Positions 45,001-56,354 of a stretch of 64,000 nucleotides of DNA are shown piece by piece. Both the position numbers and the translations under genes were made by a program. The stretch lies in contig CM041776.1 in assembly GCA_023374045.1 (NCBI GenBank), positions 478,691,375-478,755,374 of the forward strand, given 5' to 3'. The notes beneath the pieces are model-generated. The model ran no database searches. It worked only from the letters and a program-made list of their open reading frames with translations, and was not told the DNA's origin. Source of the stretch: Limonium bicolor (Eukaryota; Streptophyta; Magnoliopsida; Caryophyllales; Plumbaginaceae). Numbering within the stretch: position 1 is the stretch's first letter; each line of letters begins with the position of its first letter.

Positions 45001-47050
45001 AAATTCTTAATTTTAACTTGTTTAATTTTAAGAAAGAGGGCTTAACTCTCGAAAAATTGTTTATTTGTGGCTTTATTACTTTGTTTGTTTACTTTCGTGC
45101 GCACTTTAAATTTTTGCACCCTTGCATCATATGAGAGCGAGGGTCCACACAAGCCAGTTTCACCCCGGACCCATCTAGGGTCCCCTGTCAGGGACTCACA
45201 CCTTTTAGGTGATGTGAATAAGCGGGGAAAAGAGGAGGATGTCGTCTAACCCACACCCCCTTAATACCTGGGCCTTAGCCCCAAGCGTTTTCCTGGCAGT
45301 GCCCTTACCTAGCCCTTTGTTTGGTCAGTCAAAGACCCGACCGTAGGCGCACACCTTCAGGTGATGTGGAAAAAGTGGGGAAGCCCAAAGAGAATAGCGT
45401 GCGAGCCCTATTCCTTTGTGGTGACCTGGGCCCGCCCGCCCCAAGCACCTCTCCGGATCGATCCATACCTGGTTTGATTTAAACATCTAGTGAGGACATG
45501 TTGAATCTGTGTGGGCTTTGTTTGCTTGTGTGATCGGCCCACTACCCAGCCTAGAAACTGATAGGAATTTCTCCTACATCAACCTAGCCCAACCCGAATT
45601 GGCAGCTCTATTTGTTTGCGGCCCAGAGGCCCTGTTTGGTTTAACATGTGAGTCGTTTGGGTTTCGGCCCAAAAGCCTAGACTTAGGTGATTTCTCTCCT
45701 GGCCCAATTTGAATTATCCAATTAGTTCTAGGCCCATAAAAAATCCACCTGAAATAACTTACAAGTCCTGAAAATAAAAACTTTTCCGGCTTAGTAACCA
45801 TCTTCTCTGGCCCGATGAAAGTTAGGCCCATTTGTGATTTAGGGAGCATTCTGGCTCATGTGCTTTACTTCAGGCCCAAACACATTCTGGCCCAAGGGCT
45901 CACTCTAGTCCAGGTAGACTTCTTATCATGACCCTAACCCAAAACCCTAGATCTAGGTGTCATCTTTTAGGCCCAACCAAAATCACTCACTCGGCCCAAT
46001 TCCAGCTCACATATTGAGCAGTCAGTCTGGCCCAAGTACCACACTCATGACTCATTTCATCTAGGCCCATAGACCAATTCATAGTTTTGGCCCATGAGCT
46101 TCGCTCTCAATCCAGAATTTCGGCCCATAAAACATCTGAATCCAAGATAGTTTGCATAATTCATTCATTCCAATTTCCGGCTTCAAGGCCCAACAAGAAC
46201 ATCAAACGAATCTTAGACTTCAAGGCTTATCTCTCGACCCAATGGCACATTCACGGTCCATGTGACTTCCTTCAGCTTGTTCGCTCGGTTCCTAGATTAA
46301 GGGATTCAGGCCTACATGTCCGTTCTAGTCTAGGAATCACTATAATCTGTGCACTCCACTCTCAGTTTGGAGAAGACTCAGGCCCAGTTACTTCCTACAT
46401 AACCCATAGGCATTCCTAGTTCAAACATTTTACAGGGCCTACTCGAAGTTTGGAAGGAAGAAAATCATGGTCATCTCAATGGCGTCCCGACGGCCCAAAG
46501 CTCGAGTCTTCAGTATGTTGGCATCAGACAGCCCAACATCACTATTTTAGAAGTTTCTCGATTTGGTAGTTTTCTTTTTTTCGTTCTTCCAGCTTTTATG
46601 GTAGCTAGCTTCCTTTATCATATTAGGTAGTTTTCTTAAGATTTCAATTTTTGATGTTGTCTTTCCATTCATGAATTAGAGCATAGTTCCATTTTCATAA
46701 TTTTTGTGCATTTAAGAACACCAAAAAAAAAAAAAAAGTCATCACGTCATTTCATTTCACCACCCACATCCACTACCTTGAACACATACATCCCTTGTGT
46801 CTCACCACACTCCCCTCTCCACATGAAACTCATTCTTGCGCAGGGAATATCTCACCACCTTGTCGGCTTCCACCACTTGTCACCTCTCAATAGAAAGTTT
46901 CACCGTACACTGAAAGCGTCCCACTACCATGTTTTACTTTCATCACTATATCACTCCACCAAACAGCAAGACTTCATCACCACGTACCACCACACATACA
47001 GCCACCTCCAACAAATAACTTGGGTATTCAAAAGGCTTGTCAAAAAAACC
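45001..47050 (+). other. Element D 5' interior, non-coding
   Basis: Colinear with C 34381-36395. Contains a degenerate GGCCCAAGTACCACA-type array (about 45840-46150), the conserved GGTCATCTCAATGGCGTCCCGA stretch in two parts (about 46469-46490) and an A-run (46722-46737). No recognisable ORF product. Confidence 0.75.
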
Positions 47051-48160
47051 CCACAATAGTACTGGGGGCAATCTGAGTTAAGGGTCGATAATGTTTATTT
47101 CATTGGTATAAAGCGCGTGAACAAGTCTCTGAGTGAACATTTCGCGAGAGTGCCTTGAGTGGTAAAACCATGAGTGAAAGAGCATGTCATTTTTACGTGA
47201 CTCTAGTGAGATCACATTCAAGGTAAGGTAAACGGCATAACTCCGACCGAAGGAGACACTTTGTAAATTTACGCTTAAACCTGTGAAAAGTAACAAAGAA
47301 CGGATACACAACTATTAGGGATGACGAAGCACCTAGGCACAGCACCATACAGCCAAAAGCTTGTGAACCCTGACATTACACCCTAGGCACCCCCGCTGAG
47401 CTTTTCGCATACGTTCCCCTTTTACAACACTACAAACTCCACAAACAAGCCAACCAATGATGAATAACCGACCCGGTGACCAAAGGAAGCAAGGAGCCCG
47501 ACTTCCGAACAGCAACTTCACAAGTCCAAAGAAGCAAAACTGCTACCACGCATGATGAAACGATCCGCAAATGGTCCCAAAGTGACACAGGATCCAAATG
47601 AGCTAACATAAAAAAAAAAACAGCTCTCAAAGATCAAAACCGGAAACACAAGAACCCCGAGGTAAAAGAGATTCAAAGAAAGGCAAATCTGGAAAGCCTC
47701 GAAGTGATCCAAAATTGGAAGAAAGGGGAAGATGCAAGGAACAATCCAAAAGTTCCAAGTCCCAAGTTCATAAGCGAAGCCATCACGAAGTAGCCAAACG
47801 TCTTCAAGGCAAAGAAGACAAGTCCGAGAGACGGTGCAAGTTGCAGCTTTGGTCACCCTTATAGCTCCACATATCCTAAACATTCCTCCATTGTCCTATT
47901 GTCATTCATCACACCCCATAGCCACGTTATAAGCTCAAAAGACTTCCGACTTAGTAGTTGTGTATCCAATCGAGTGAAAGTAACAGGTTGAACACGTAAA
48001 TCTAACAAATGTCAAATTCAATGGTTAAGAGGTTGTGACCGTAAGTGAGAAACGAGTGCAAACACCAAACGTCGAGTGTAGGATAGGAAGCACCACATCA
48101 AGCATAAGCCTCGACCCTGTGAGGATGAGACTTGTTCGCACGTTTAATCAAAGAAAATAC
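47051..48160 (+). other. Element D central interior with PPT-like motif
   Basis: Starts at TACTGGGGGCAATCTG (47060-47075), which copies the motif before the 3' LTR. A block (47320-47950) is conserved with C. It is open on the minus strand (47518-47883, 121 codons, rich in Phe/Leu/Cys) but matches no known family. Confidence 0.6.
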
Positions 48161-48164
48161 TGGG

Positions 48165-48257
48165 GGCAATTGATCGGAACGATCAATTGCCATGAATTCT
48201 AGCTCAGGTTGTCCTAAGGAAAAATACTGGGGGCAATTGTTGGTTCCAACAATTGCC
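48165..48257 (+). repeat. Element D tandem hairpins
   Basis: Hairpin 1 (48165-48191): 12-base arms GGCAATTGATCG and CGATCAATTGCC, loop GAA. Hairpin 2 (48232-48257): 12-base arms GGCAATTGTTGG and CCAACAATTGCC, loop TT. Both are perfect and each is preceded by ATACTGGG. Confidence 0.9.
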
Positions 48258-48299
48258 ATGACAACACCAATTAAACCTAAAGCTTGAGCACCACCATCC

Positions 48300-49080
48300 C
48301 ACCACAGGCATAAGCCCTTACATCCACATCAAACACCTCAGGGCCCGTCCTAAGCCCTACCTCCACATCAAACATTCTCAGGCCCGTCCTAAGCCCTACC
48401 TCCACAAAAAAATTCCCTCAGGCCCGTCTTAAGCCCTACCTCCACATCAATTCCCTCAGGCCCGTCCTAAGCCCTACCTTCACACTCAAACATCCACAGG
48501 CTCGTCTTGAGCCCTACCATCTCCAGGTTTGACATAAACCCTAATCCTTCTACATCCATTTAGACCCATCATACATTTTTACTCACTTTCACCCTAGAAC
48601 CATTTTTAGGCTCGCCGTAAGACCTAGTCACATTCCCTTAGGCTCGTCATAAGACCTAGAACCATTCTTAGGCTCGTCATAAGACCTAGATCCGTCCTAT
48701 AGGCTCGTCATAAGACCTAGATCCGTTCTTTAAGCTCGCCATAAGACCTAGAACCATTTTAGGCTCGTCATAAGACCTAGAACCTCCCTTTAGGCTCGTC
48801 ATAAGACCTAGTTGCATTCCCTTTGGCTCGTCATAAGACCTAGAACTACCCTTTAGGCTCGTCATAAGACCTAGATCCAACCTTTAGGCTCGTCATAAGA
48901 CCTAGAACCTCCCTTTAGGCTCGTCATAAGACCTAGCTGCATTCCCTTAGGCTCGTAGTAAGACCTAGCATTACCTTTTAGCTTACCCACTCTCATCAAA
49001 CACATTGCATTCATCTCATTCATATGGGCTCGTCATAAGACCTAGCTGCATTACCCAGGCGCGTCACAAGACCTGGCGAC
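48300..49080 (+). repeat. Element D tandem array 2 (two unit types)
   Basis: 48300-48530 holds about seven copies of a 33-base unit with core CAGGCCCGTCCTAAGCCC. 48600-49080 holds about sixteen copies of a 28-33 base unit with core TAGGCTCGTCATAAGACCTA. Both share the frame AGGC(N)TAAG(N)CCTA with array 2 of C. Confidence 0.88.
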
Positions 49081-49430
49081 AGAAAGTTGGCGAGGTGATG
49101 GCAATAAATCCTCCTTTTGCGATGTCAACTTATTTTTGGGATCAACGAATGGTGGGCAAAGGCAATAAGTCCCCAGGGTTTTTACCAGGAGTTATCCCTG
49201 CACACCGGCTTGGGGGCGATGGCAATAAGTCCACATTGGGTCCAGCCAGGAGCATCGGCACGGGTTTCGGTCCCCCAGAAGCATCCGAGCATCATCAGCA
49301 TCATCAGCATCATCACATCATCAGCATCATCAGCATCATCAACATCATCGCATTATCATCAGCATCAGCATCATTTGCATCATTAGCATTTCAGCATTCT
49401 TGCATTTGCATCCAGTTTTCACATCCTAGG
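49081..49430 (+). repeat. Element D spacer and trinucleotide repeat
   Basis: A GGCAATAAGTCC-containing spacer, duplicated (49099-49110, 49162-49173 and 49219-49230), then an imperfect CAT/CAG trinucleotide tract (about 49286-49395) absent from C. Confidence 0.85.
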
Positions 49431-49940
49431 CAGTCAACGCCTTAGAATAGCTTGACATCATTTTCACCACTTTAGGTAGTCAGCGCCTTAGAATAGCTCG
49501 ACAGCATATCATCATTTCAGGTAGTCAACGCCTTAGAATAGCTTGACATCATTTTCATCACTTTAGGTAGTCAGCACCTTAGAATAGCTCGACAGCATAT
49601 CATCATTTTAGGTAGTCAACGCCTTAGGATAGCCTGACATCGTATCATCCTTATAGGTAGTCGGCACCTTAGAATAGTCTGACATCACTTCATTATTACC
49701 TTTAGGTAGTCGGCACCTTAGAATAGCTCGACAATGCTTTGTAGCTTAGGTAGTCAGCGCCTTAGAATAGCTCGACAATGCTTTGTAGCTTAGGTAGTTA
49801 GCGCCTCCGAGTAGCTGGGCATCGTTAACCCGGTTTCATACAACGTGGAGGATTCTGTGGAGTCCAAGATTTGGGGCACCACTCAAGCATCAACCAGACT
49901 TTTCACATTCGTTACAAAGTCCAGTTGACGGGGGGCAATC
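49431..49940 (+). repeat. Element D tandem array 3 and polypurine tract
   Basis: About nine copies, 40-48 bases each, of a unit with core TTAGGTAGTCAGCGCCTTAG followed by AATAGCTCGACA. Every other unit tends to pair (GACATCATTTTCA versus GACAGCATATCAT), suggesting a higher-order dimer at the start. The G-rich tract GACGGGGGGCAATC (49927-49940) abuts the 3' LTR. Confidence 0.85.
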
Positions 49941-51733
49941 TGTTATACCCAAAATTTTGACCCCCCTGGTTAGGGTCTACAAGGTTTTGGTGTCGTGAGG
50001 GATATTTGATCGGGTAATGAGGGATTCCGGCTCGATTGGCGTGTTCCAGGTCCTGAGGAGCAGTTTCGTCATTGTCAGGGGGGCGTTTTCGTAATTTTTA
50101 AGGCTTTTGAGATCTCCTATAGGCTTTCTCTCTCCTCCAAAGGGTGCCCGAATCAGCTCGAAATGCTTTGATATTTTAACCCATGATAGAGGATGACATT
50201 TTAAGCATAATGGCGTTGGAATTTTGATTTTTCAAATTTCCAATAATTTTCTAGCAATTTCTGACTGAATCTGACGAGAAATTCAATCTAAAAATATTCC
50301 AACATTTAAAAAAATCCGATTCCACTTCAGAAAATTCATAATATCCATCCTTGACACGTGGTTAAAATTTCACAGCAAAATTCCTTTGGGAAGTTACTTA
50401 GTTAAAATATCGAAAAATCTTACTTTTACTAGATTTTCTTTATCTGTAAGAAAGTCTATATAAAGGGATAGGTTTTTGGATAAAATCAGAACCTCACATA
50501 CTCAAGAACCCTAGAGAGTCAGAAAAGGCAGCCTCCTCTCTCTCTCTCACGTTTTCCAACACCCGGCCACCCAAATCATACCGAAAATCCCCCGAAATCA
50601 TCATCTAAACACGTTTTCCAATTCCCAAAGCATCAATAATCATCAAAACCCCACAAAAACACCACCAAAACGTGAAGAACAGCAAGAACAACCAACAACC
50701 AGAAGCTTGGGTCGAAATCCTCTCGGGTCTGCCATCAACGGAGCACTCGACGAATCCCGGTGTGAAGAAACGTTGTGAATCCGAAGGTAAAACAGGTAGA
50801 AACTCTCCACTTCCCCAATTCACCACGGTATTATCTGTCTTGCCTCAAATTTGGGCTCAAACTAACCTTCGTACGCTTCTGTATTGCTGTTTATTCAAGC
50901 TTCTGTCCAATAACTTGTTTACCAAGTTTCGTGCATAATTCGAATTCAAATTGAGAACTTTCGACCACTAACGTATTGTACATCTTTCAGGCTACGCACC
51001 CATAAAATTTGAGCCGAAAACACCTTCGGGAACAGCCTCAAAGCCGCCGTCCGAGGGCTGTCCGCACCCACGGACGTCGTGTCCGGGGTCCCGGACTCCC
51101 TGTCCGTAAGCTCGGACACCCACGGACGGCGGCGGGATTTTTAAAATTTAAAAATTAGGTTTTTTTTTAATAGTGTCCGGGCCCACGGACAGTCTGTCTG
51201 AGGCCCCGGACTTTACAATTTTCTGTTTTCTGTTTAATTCGACTTTTATTGTTATGTAGGTTAACTGGGTCCGTGGCTTTGGACATTAGGTCCGTGGCTA
51301 CGGACGGAAATAAAATTGACCTAATTCTGCCTCCGAAACCCTAGTTTAGGTATTTTAATTTCCACTTTAATTTTCCGTCAAAAAATGCTAAAAAACACAA
51401 AAAACAGAAGCACGCACCTAGGTTAAAAACAACTTTGTAGTAAGCCGTAAATAAACCAAGTAGAGGAAAAACGACCTAGGAAGGGTAATGAAAGTAATTG
51501 AACCCTAAATAAGTCGGATATCAAGCCCCCGAACCCGAACTCTCCTTTCCTAATTTGATCTAGGTTAAAATTAGGTGGCGACTCATAATAGGTTCCAGTG
51601 AGCTAGCTTAGGTTTTAATAATTATTGTTTTATGACATAGTTATTAATCTTAGGTTATAGGTGGACCTAAAACCCGATTAGATCCTAATCAGCTTTAATC
51701 CACATAGGATAGGGTTTAAAATCGAGGCTCACA
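49941..51733 (+). repeat. Element D 3' LTR
   Basis: 1,793 bases, TGTTATACCC to GAGGCTCACA. TATA box TATATAAA at 50457-50464. The right TSD AGGTC is at 51734-51738. Confidence 0.95.
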
Positions 51734-51738
51734 AGGTC

Positions 51739-51860
51739 TCTAAACTAAGTTCCTTACTTAGTGTTTTAGAGGTAGTTTACACTCATAAATTAGTACTCGG
51801 AGTCCCTCCTAATCGTTCACACACACGTTAGGTGATAATCAATATCATTTGTCCAATCGA
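51739..51860 (-). repeat. Element F continuation right of D
   Basis: About 120 bases continuing F after the second TSD copy, ending where the LTR of G begins. No features beyond a GTTTTAGAGGTAG stretch. Confidence 0.5.
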
Positions 51861-53505
51861 TGTTGGGGGTTTAACCTAACGGCAAGTGCACCGGTCGATT
51901 ATAGCAAGTTTAAATCTCGGAGTATTCCCTGAGTATCGAACTAGGGGAGGCAATGTCTAGTTTAATCTTTACTCACACAACAAAACAAGAATAATGTAAA
52001 AATAATAGGAAATTGGGGGTTTTTGTATGTGATAGTGAATGCTATAAAAGAGATCGATATGCAATAAATAATAGGAAAATAACTGATTTGAATTTTATTG
52101 ATAAGGGAATTACTACTTCTCCCTAGATCTGCTATTTTGTCCCCTAAGTGATTTTATGTAGAATTCTGAATAAAACCCTAGAACAAAGGCAATTCGCATC
52201 TGGTCTCCCGCTCAACAAATTCTAATTAGCAAAGACCGAATCCTAACTCTCGTTGTGAATTCACTGTTTACTAATTGCTTTAAGCAAAGTCTAGATTAAT
52301 GGTCAGCTAGTAGTTTAGAGGAATTACCATCTCTACATTAACCGGTTCTTTCCCTGTAGTCAATTCATAGCCGCAGTTCTCACTTATAATCTAACAAACC
52401 GATAAACTCAATAATTGATCAAATTAAAGAGAATTTAAGAATTCATAAGGGAAAAGAACTTTCTTCTATTGAACTGCAGAAAATCACAAAGGTTCGGAAA
52501 TAATTAATCTAGGGATACAAAGTAAACTGGAATTAAAAGTGACTACTCAGCCATAGACATAATACAATGCTCAATTTAACAGAGTAAGGATAAAGGGATT
52601 TAGCAGAAAAAACTTATTTTAGAAGCCGGCGCCAATTCAGCAGTTTCCTCTCTTGTTTATGTCACGTCCGAGTCACCTAGGGTCGGACATCGATCCGGAT
52701 GCACGTATATGGTCAGTTCGGATCCGGACGTAGATCCGGACGTGGCTAAATGAAGCGTTGAGCTTTATTTATGTCTGTGACTGAGGGAGAGGGGATATGG
52801 AGATGAAAGATTGATCGTGAATGGGGAAGCAGTATGAAGTGAGAGGATGAAAGTGTATTGTGTAGACTAGAGTGTCTGGTGCACTGAATTAGGAAGAAAA
52901 CGTTTGCTTAAATAGGAAAGGAAAGTAAAGACAGGGATTAGTGGGTGAATTGGGTAGATTAGTGGAGCACTTGGAAGAGTTATCTCTAATTGATGCGTGC
53001 AGCTTTCGGCTGATAATTGCTCAGAAAGTGTAATTGTTAGCCTGATTGTTTTATTTTTCGCATCTGTGTGAAGTCCGAATCTGTGTTCGGATCAGGACGT
53101 GAGATAAAAGTAGATTTGAATCTCATCTCACGTCCGACTTAGTGTCCGGAGCCGGACGTGAGATAGAAGTTTGGATCTGCGTCTCGTGTCACGTCCGGCT
53201 CACTGTCCGGATCCGGACGCGTTCATTAACATGCGTCCGGATTTGCGTCCGACTTAGTTTGGGTCGAACGTGACCAATTTTTGCGTATTTTTCCCGATTT
53301 GTTCCCCGTTTGTTGCGTTGTAATCCTTATGATGTAAACTCTTCATTTCCATGGGTTTTTCCTATATTTAACACATATAATGCGTCAATTCACATCAAAA
53401 CGTCAATCTCAGGAAAAACGCATAATAAGTGAGAAACATTGCCTAAACTGTTGCAGATTATAAGGTAATTAAACCCTAAAAAGCCTATATGTTTCACACT
53501 TATCA
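51861..53505 (-). repeat. Element G 3' LTR
   Basis: On the minus strand it starts TGATAAGTGTGAAACATATA (53505 downward) and ends CCCCCAACA (51861), 1,645 bases. Clusters of GTCCGGATCCGGAC-like motifs lie at 52665-52750 and 53090-53245. The base quintet right of the left edge cannot be paired because the other LTR is outside the window. Confidence 0.8.
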
Positions 53506-55045
53506 ACTTCCTCACACTTAAGCTTTTGCTTGTCCTCATGCAAATAATGAATAAGAATATCTCTAAAGCCATCAAATAATCTCAAGATCAAACAAGTGCA
53601 GAAGGAAATCAAGCAAAGTGCAAATGAAAGAATAATCTTGCTCTTAGAAGTAGGTTTCGCAAACAGTGAAAGAAGAACATTTTTATAAAAGCATAGAGAA
53701 GCTAGATTGTAGAAAACAAGTTAGCTTAGCCAGGGACTTTCCACCAATTTTCATTCCTCTAACCTTGGATGACAAGGGGTGTGAAGTAATGCCTTATTCC
53801 GCAATACCTTTTAACACCACGTACTCATGATCAAAAGTAAAAACTGAATTGCAATTATCTTTTTCGTAAGCAAAAACATTCTTCTTTAATAAATATAAAA
53901 CAAACGAATTTGCAGAGTTATTCCGTAACCCAGAATTTTCTCTCTATCCTTGTAATGGTGTTGGGTCAACTATCCCAGATCCCAACCTTAGGTAGATAGG
54001 TGTTAAGGCACCCTTAAAACTTAATAACTGGGTAGACGAGGCCTGCTATTGTTAGGAAAAAAAATTTGATCCGCGGAGTACCTTGCCTTATCCTTTCATT
54101 CCAAACTTCACATCATTTCCAAAACCCCAAGCTAAAATAATTCGGTTTCCACAACTAGCTAATCTACCCGATTTCAGTGAAAAGAGAGTATTTTTGAATA
54201 AATCTATTTATCCAAACTTCATCAAGCAAAACGATTCTTACGGTTGTCACTTTACTTAATTTAAAACACTCTTGCAACTATTTCATCTTATTTATTAGAA
54301 TGTACAGGCATTAGAGTAGCAAAAAGTGAGTGTGGCATTAAATAACAACTAGCATGATTTCAAGGAAAGGTCTTTCCTTCCTCACACTTAAGAGGAGCAA
54401 TGCCCTCATTAGTCATAAAAGAAATGCAAGTAAAAGACCTTTTAAAACCAGACTCATGATAGATGCATTTGCAATAATTAAACCTCAACACAAGAAAGGC
54501 GGAACATCAATATATTAAATTAGGAACTGAGACTCCCTTGGTATCATAGATTGAGGAAGATGTCCTTCCTCACACTTGAAGCTTTGTAGGGGTCGAGACA
54601 GTCCTCACTTAGTCACAGACAAATCTCTTATTGTGCAGAGTAAAAGTTGATAGTTTTCCACTGGCTTGTATGATCATAGAATAAAGGGCATTAACTCGAA
54701 CAATAGGGAATATTTGAGTTGCATGATCAATGTTAAAGAAGGAATACCCCCAGAGTTCTAGCTTAGCAGACATTTGAGAGTAATGTGGTTCCATTTCCTG
54801 TACTTATAGTCGTTGGTTTCATAGTAGAGTTGACAAGTAAATAAATCATTTTAGAACGCTGCACTGCTAAGAGAAACAGGAAATTTAGCATTTAGAATTA
54901 AAACACTGCCAAATATAAATATTACCACTTCACCTGCTAGTTCCTTGTTCAACGTGAGTCTCAACAAAAAAAAAATTAAAAAAATTCAAAATAAAAGTAT
55001 GGAAAAACAAATAAAATAAAGAAAGCAATAAAGATATGATGTCCG
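53506..55045 (-). other. Element G 3' untranslated region with repeated PPT-like motif
   Basis: No ORF supported. The minus-strand motif CTTAAGTGTGAGGAAG lies directly at the LTR (53507-53522) and recurs at 54377-54392. A variant CTTCAAGTGTGAGGAAGG is at 54564-54581. A fourth, looser copy (CTCAAGTGTGGGGG) is at 57340-57353. Confidence 0.7.
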
Positions 55046-56354
55046 TCACTGAGGTGGCTGTGGTGGTGGAGCTCCCGCACCCATCCTGTCAAAGAGCATC
55101 TGCAAGAGCTAGCTAGTCTGGGCCTGCTGTGAAGCTGTCTTTCTCTGAAATGCATAACTACGCTCCAAGCGCTGTGTGATCAGAGCCTGGGTGCCTCGGA
55201 GAGTGGTCTGCTCTGTCTGGAGGTGCTGCTGTGTTTGGCAATGTCATCGATATGCCCTTCCATGCGCTACTACTGCATCCCTAAACTGGTGTGCCATCCT
55301 CTGTTGCTGCTGCTGCAGGATGAAGTCCATCATGGCCTGCAACTCTGGCGGGATGCTCATCACCGGAGGGATATGAGGCTCCATGGCTGTAGTAGGTGCC
55401 GTAGTAGAGCTAGAGCTAGAAGATGTGCCAGTGGGCCCCAAGCCAGAGCTTCCCTTCACCCAACTACCATCATCATCGAGACACAAGAATCCCCATCTCC
55501 TGAAGGTCTGTAATGTGATGGGTTTGTCTCCCTCCCGCACCTCGACATCGGTAAAGATGTCATCGAGGAGTGTGGTGGATAGAAAATGCTGGATGAAGAT
55601 GAGGAAGATGGGGGTAATCTTATTCTTCTTCGTCCTCAGATATGTCACCACCTTGTGCAACTGGCGAAATATCATGAAAGGGATGGAGATCTGCTGAGCT
55701 GGTGGAGGTGGTGTAGCTAGGATATAGTCTAGCAGAACATAGTCCTCGTCATAAGCATCATTACCGGCATGAGGCCGGATCTGATGACTGAGGATCTCTG
55801 CTAGCAGCCTCTGGAGAAGGGAGGGGAGGGTAGCGTATGGGAGTACGTTCTTGTGCTCCTCACCCCTACGTCTAGTAGTACTCCCTACCTCCTATACCAA
55901 TCTAGTTTTACTACGCCTAAGCTCCTCCTCGTAAATTCTAAGTGTGCAGCTTCATTGTCAGGTAAGTTTAGAACAATGCTGAAGGTCTTGGGGGTTACCT
56001 CTACAAGGAAGTGGCGCACGTAAGAAGTGATGACGTTTGTCGTGTCGTGAGCCTCTGCATTTATATAGAACTTTCGTACCAGAGCAGGGGAGTAGAGGCC
56101 CTCGCCTATGCTCAGTATGCTCTCTAAGCCGAACCCATCGAAGATATCCTCGAGTCCGGTAGCAGATGTCGCCTCTAGGTTGATGCGCCACTCCATGACA
56201 AATGCCCAGCCCAGGTCGAACCAGGCACGGGCTGTAGCGAAGATGAAGCTGTCAGGGTGTAGTGTAGGAGGTTGTGGACCTAACTGATCGTCAGGGCGTG
56301 GGTTCTGGAAGAGAACCTCGTGCGTGTGACACCACCACCTCTAGTTCTAGGCAT
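55046..56354 (-). pseudogene. Element G env-like ORF
   Basis: ATG at 56354 (MPRTRGGGVTRTRFSSR) directly after a TTTAG that could be a 3' splice site. Main domain: WAFVMEWRINLEATSATG, LYSPALVRKFYINAEAH, VRHFLVEVTPKTFSIVLNLP (56220-55900), a form seen in putative plant transposon proteins. After a frame change it continues KVVTYLRTKKNKITPIFLIF, GWVKG-like DDDGSWVKGSSGLG and a Ser-rich linker. A Gln-rich coiled coil (LQAMMDFILQQQQQRMAHQF) ends in PPPQPPQ-TGA (55046-55048). Role unknown. Confidence 0.65.

Larger units (their letters stand above)
43200..51733 (+). mobile_element. Element D: large non-coding LTR retrotransposon, same family as C
   Basis: 8,534 bases with near-identical LTRs, perfect 5-base TSDs AGGTC, primer-binding site TGGCGACTCTGCTGGGGA and a G-rich tract at the 3' LTR. 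The 4.96 kb interior has no gag, protease, RT or integrase motif in any frame. It must rely on proteins of a relative. The very low substitution level between LTRs indicates a recent insertion, so the family was mobilised recently despite lacking genes. Confidence 0.92.

Noticed and set aside
48686..48880. Repetitive minus-strand peptide frame (SRSYDEP repeats)
   Set aside because: Produced by the tandem array of D whose unit length happens to keep a frame open. Units of varying length elsewhere break it.
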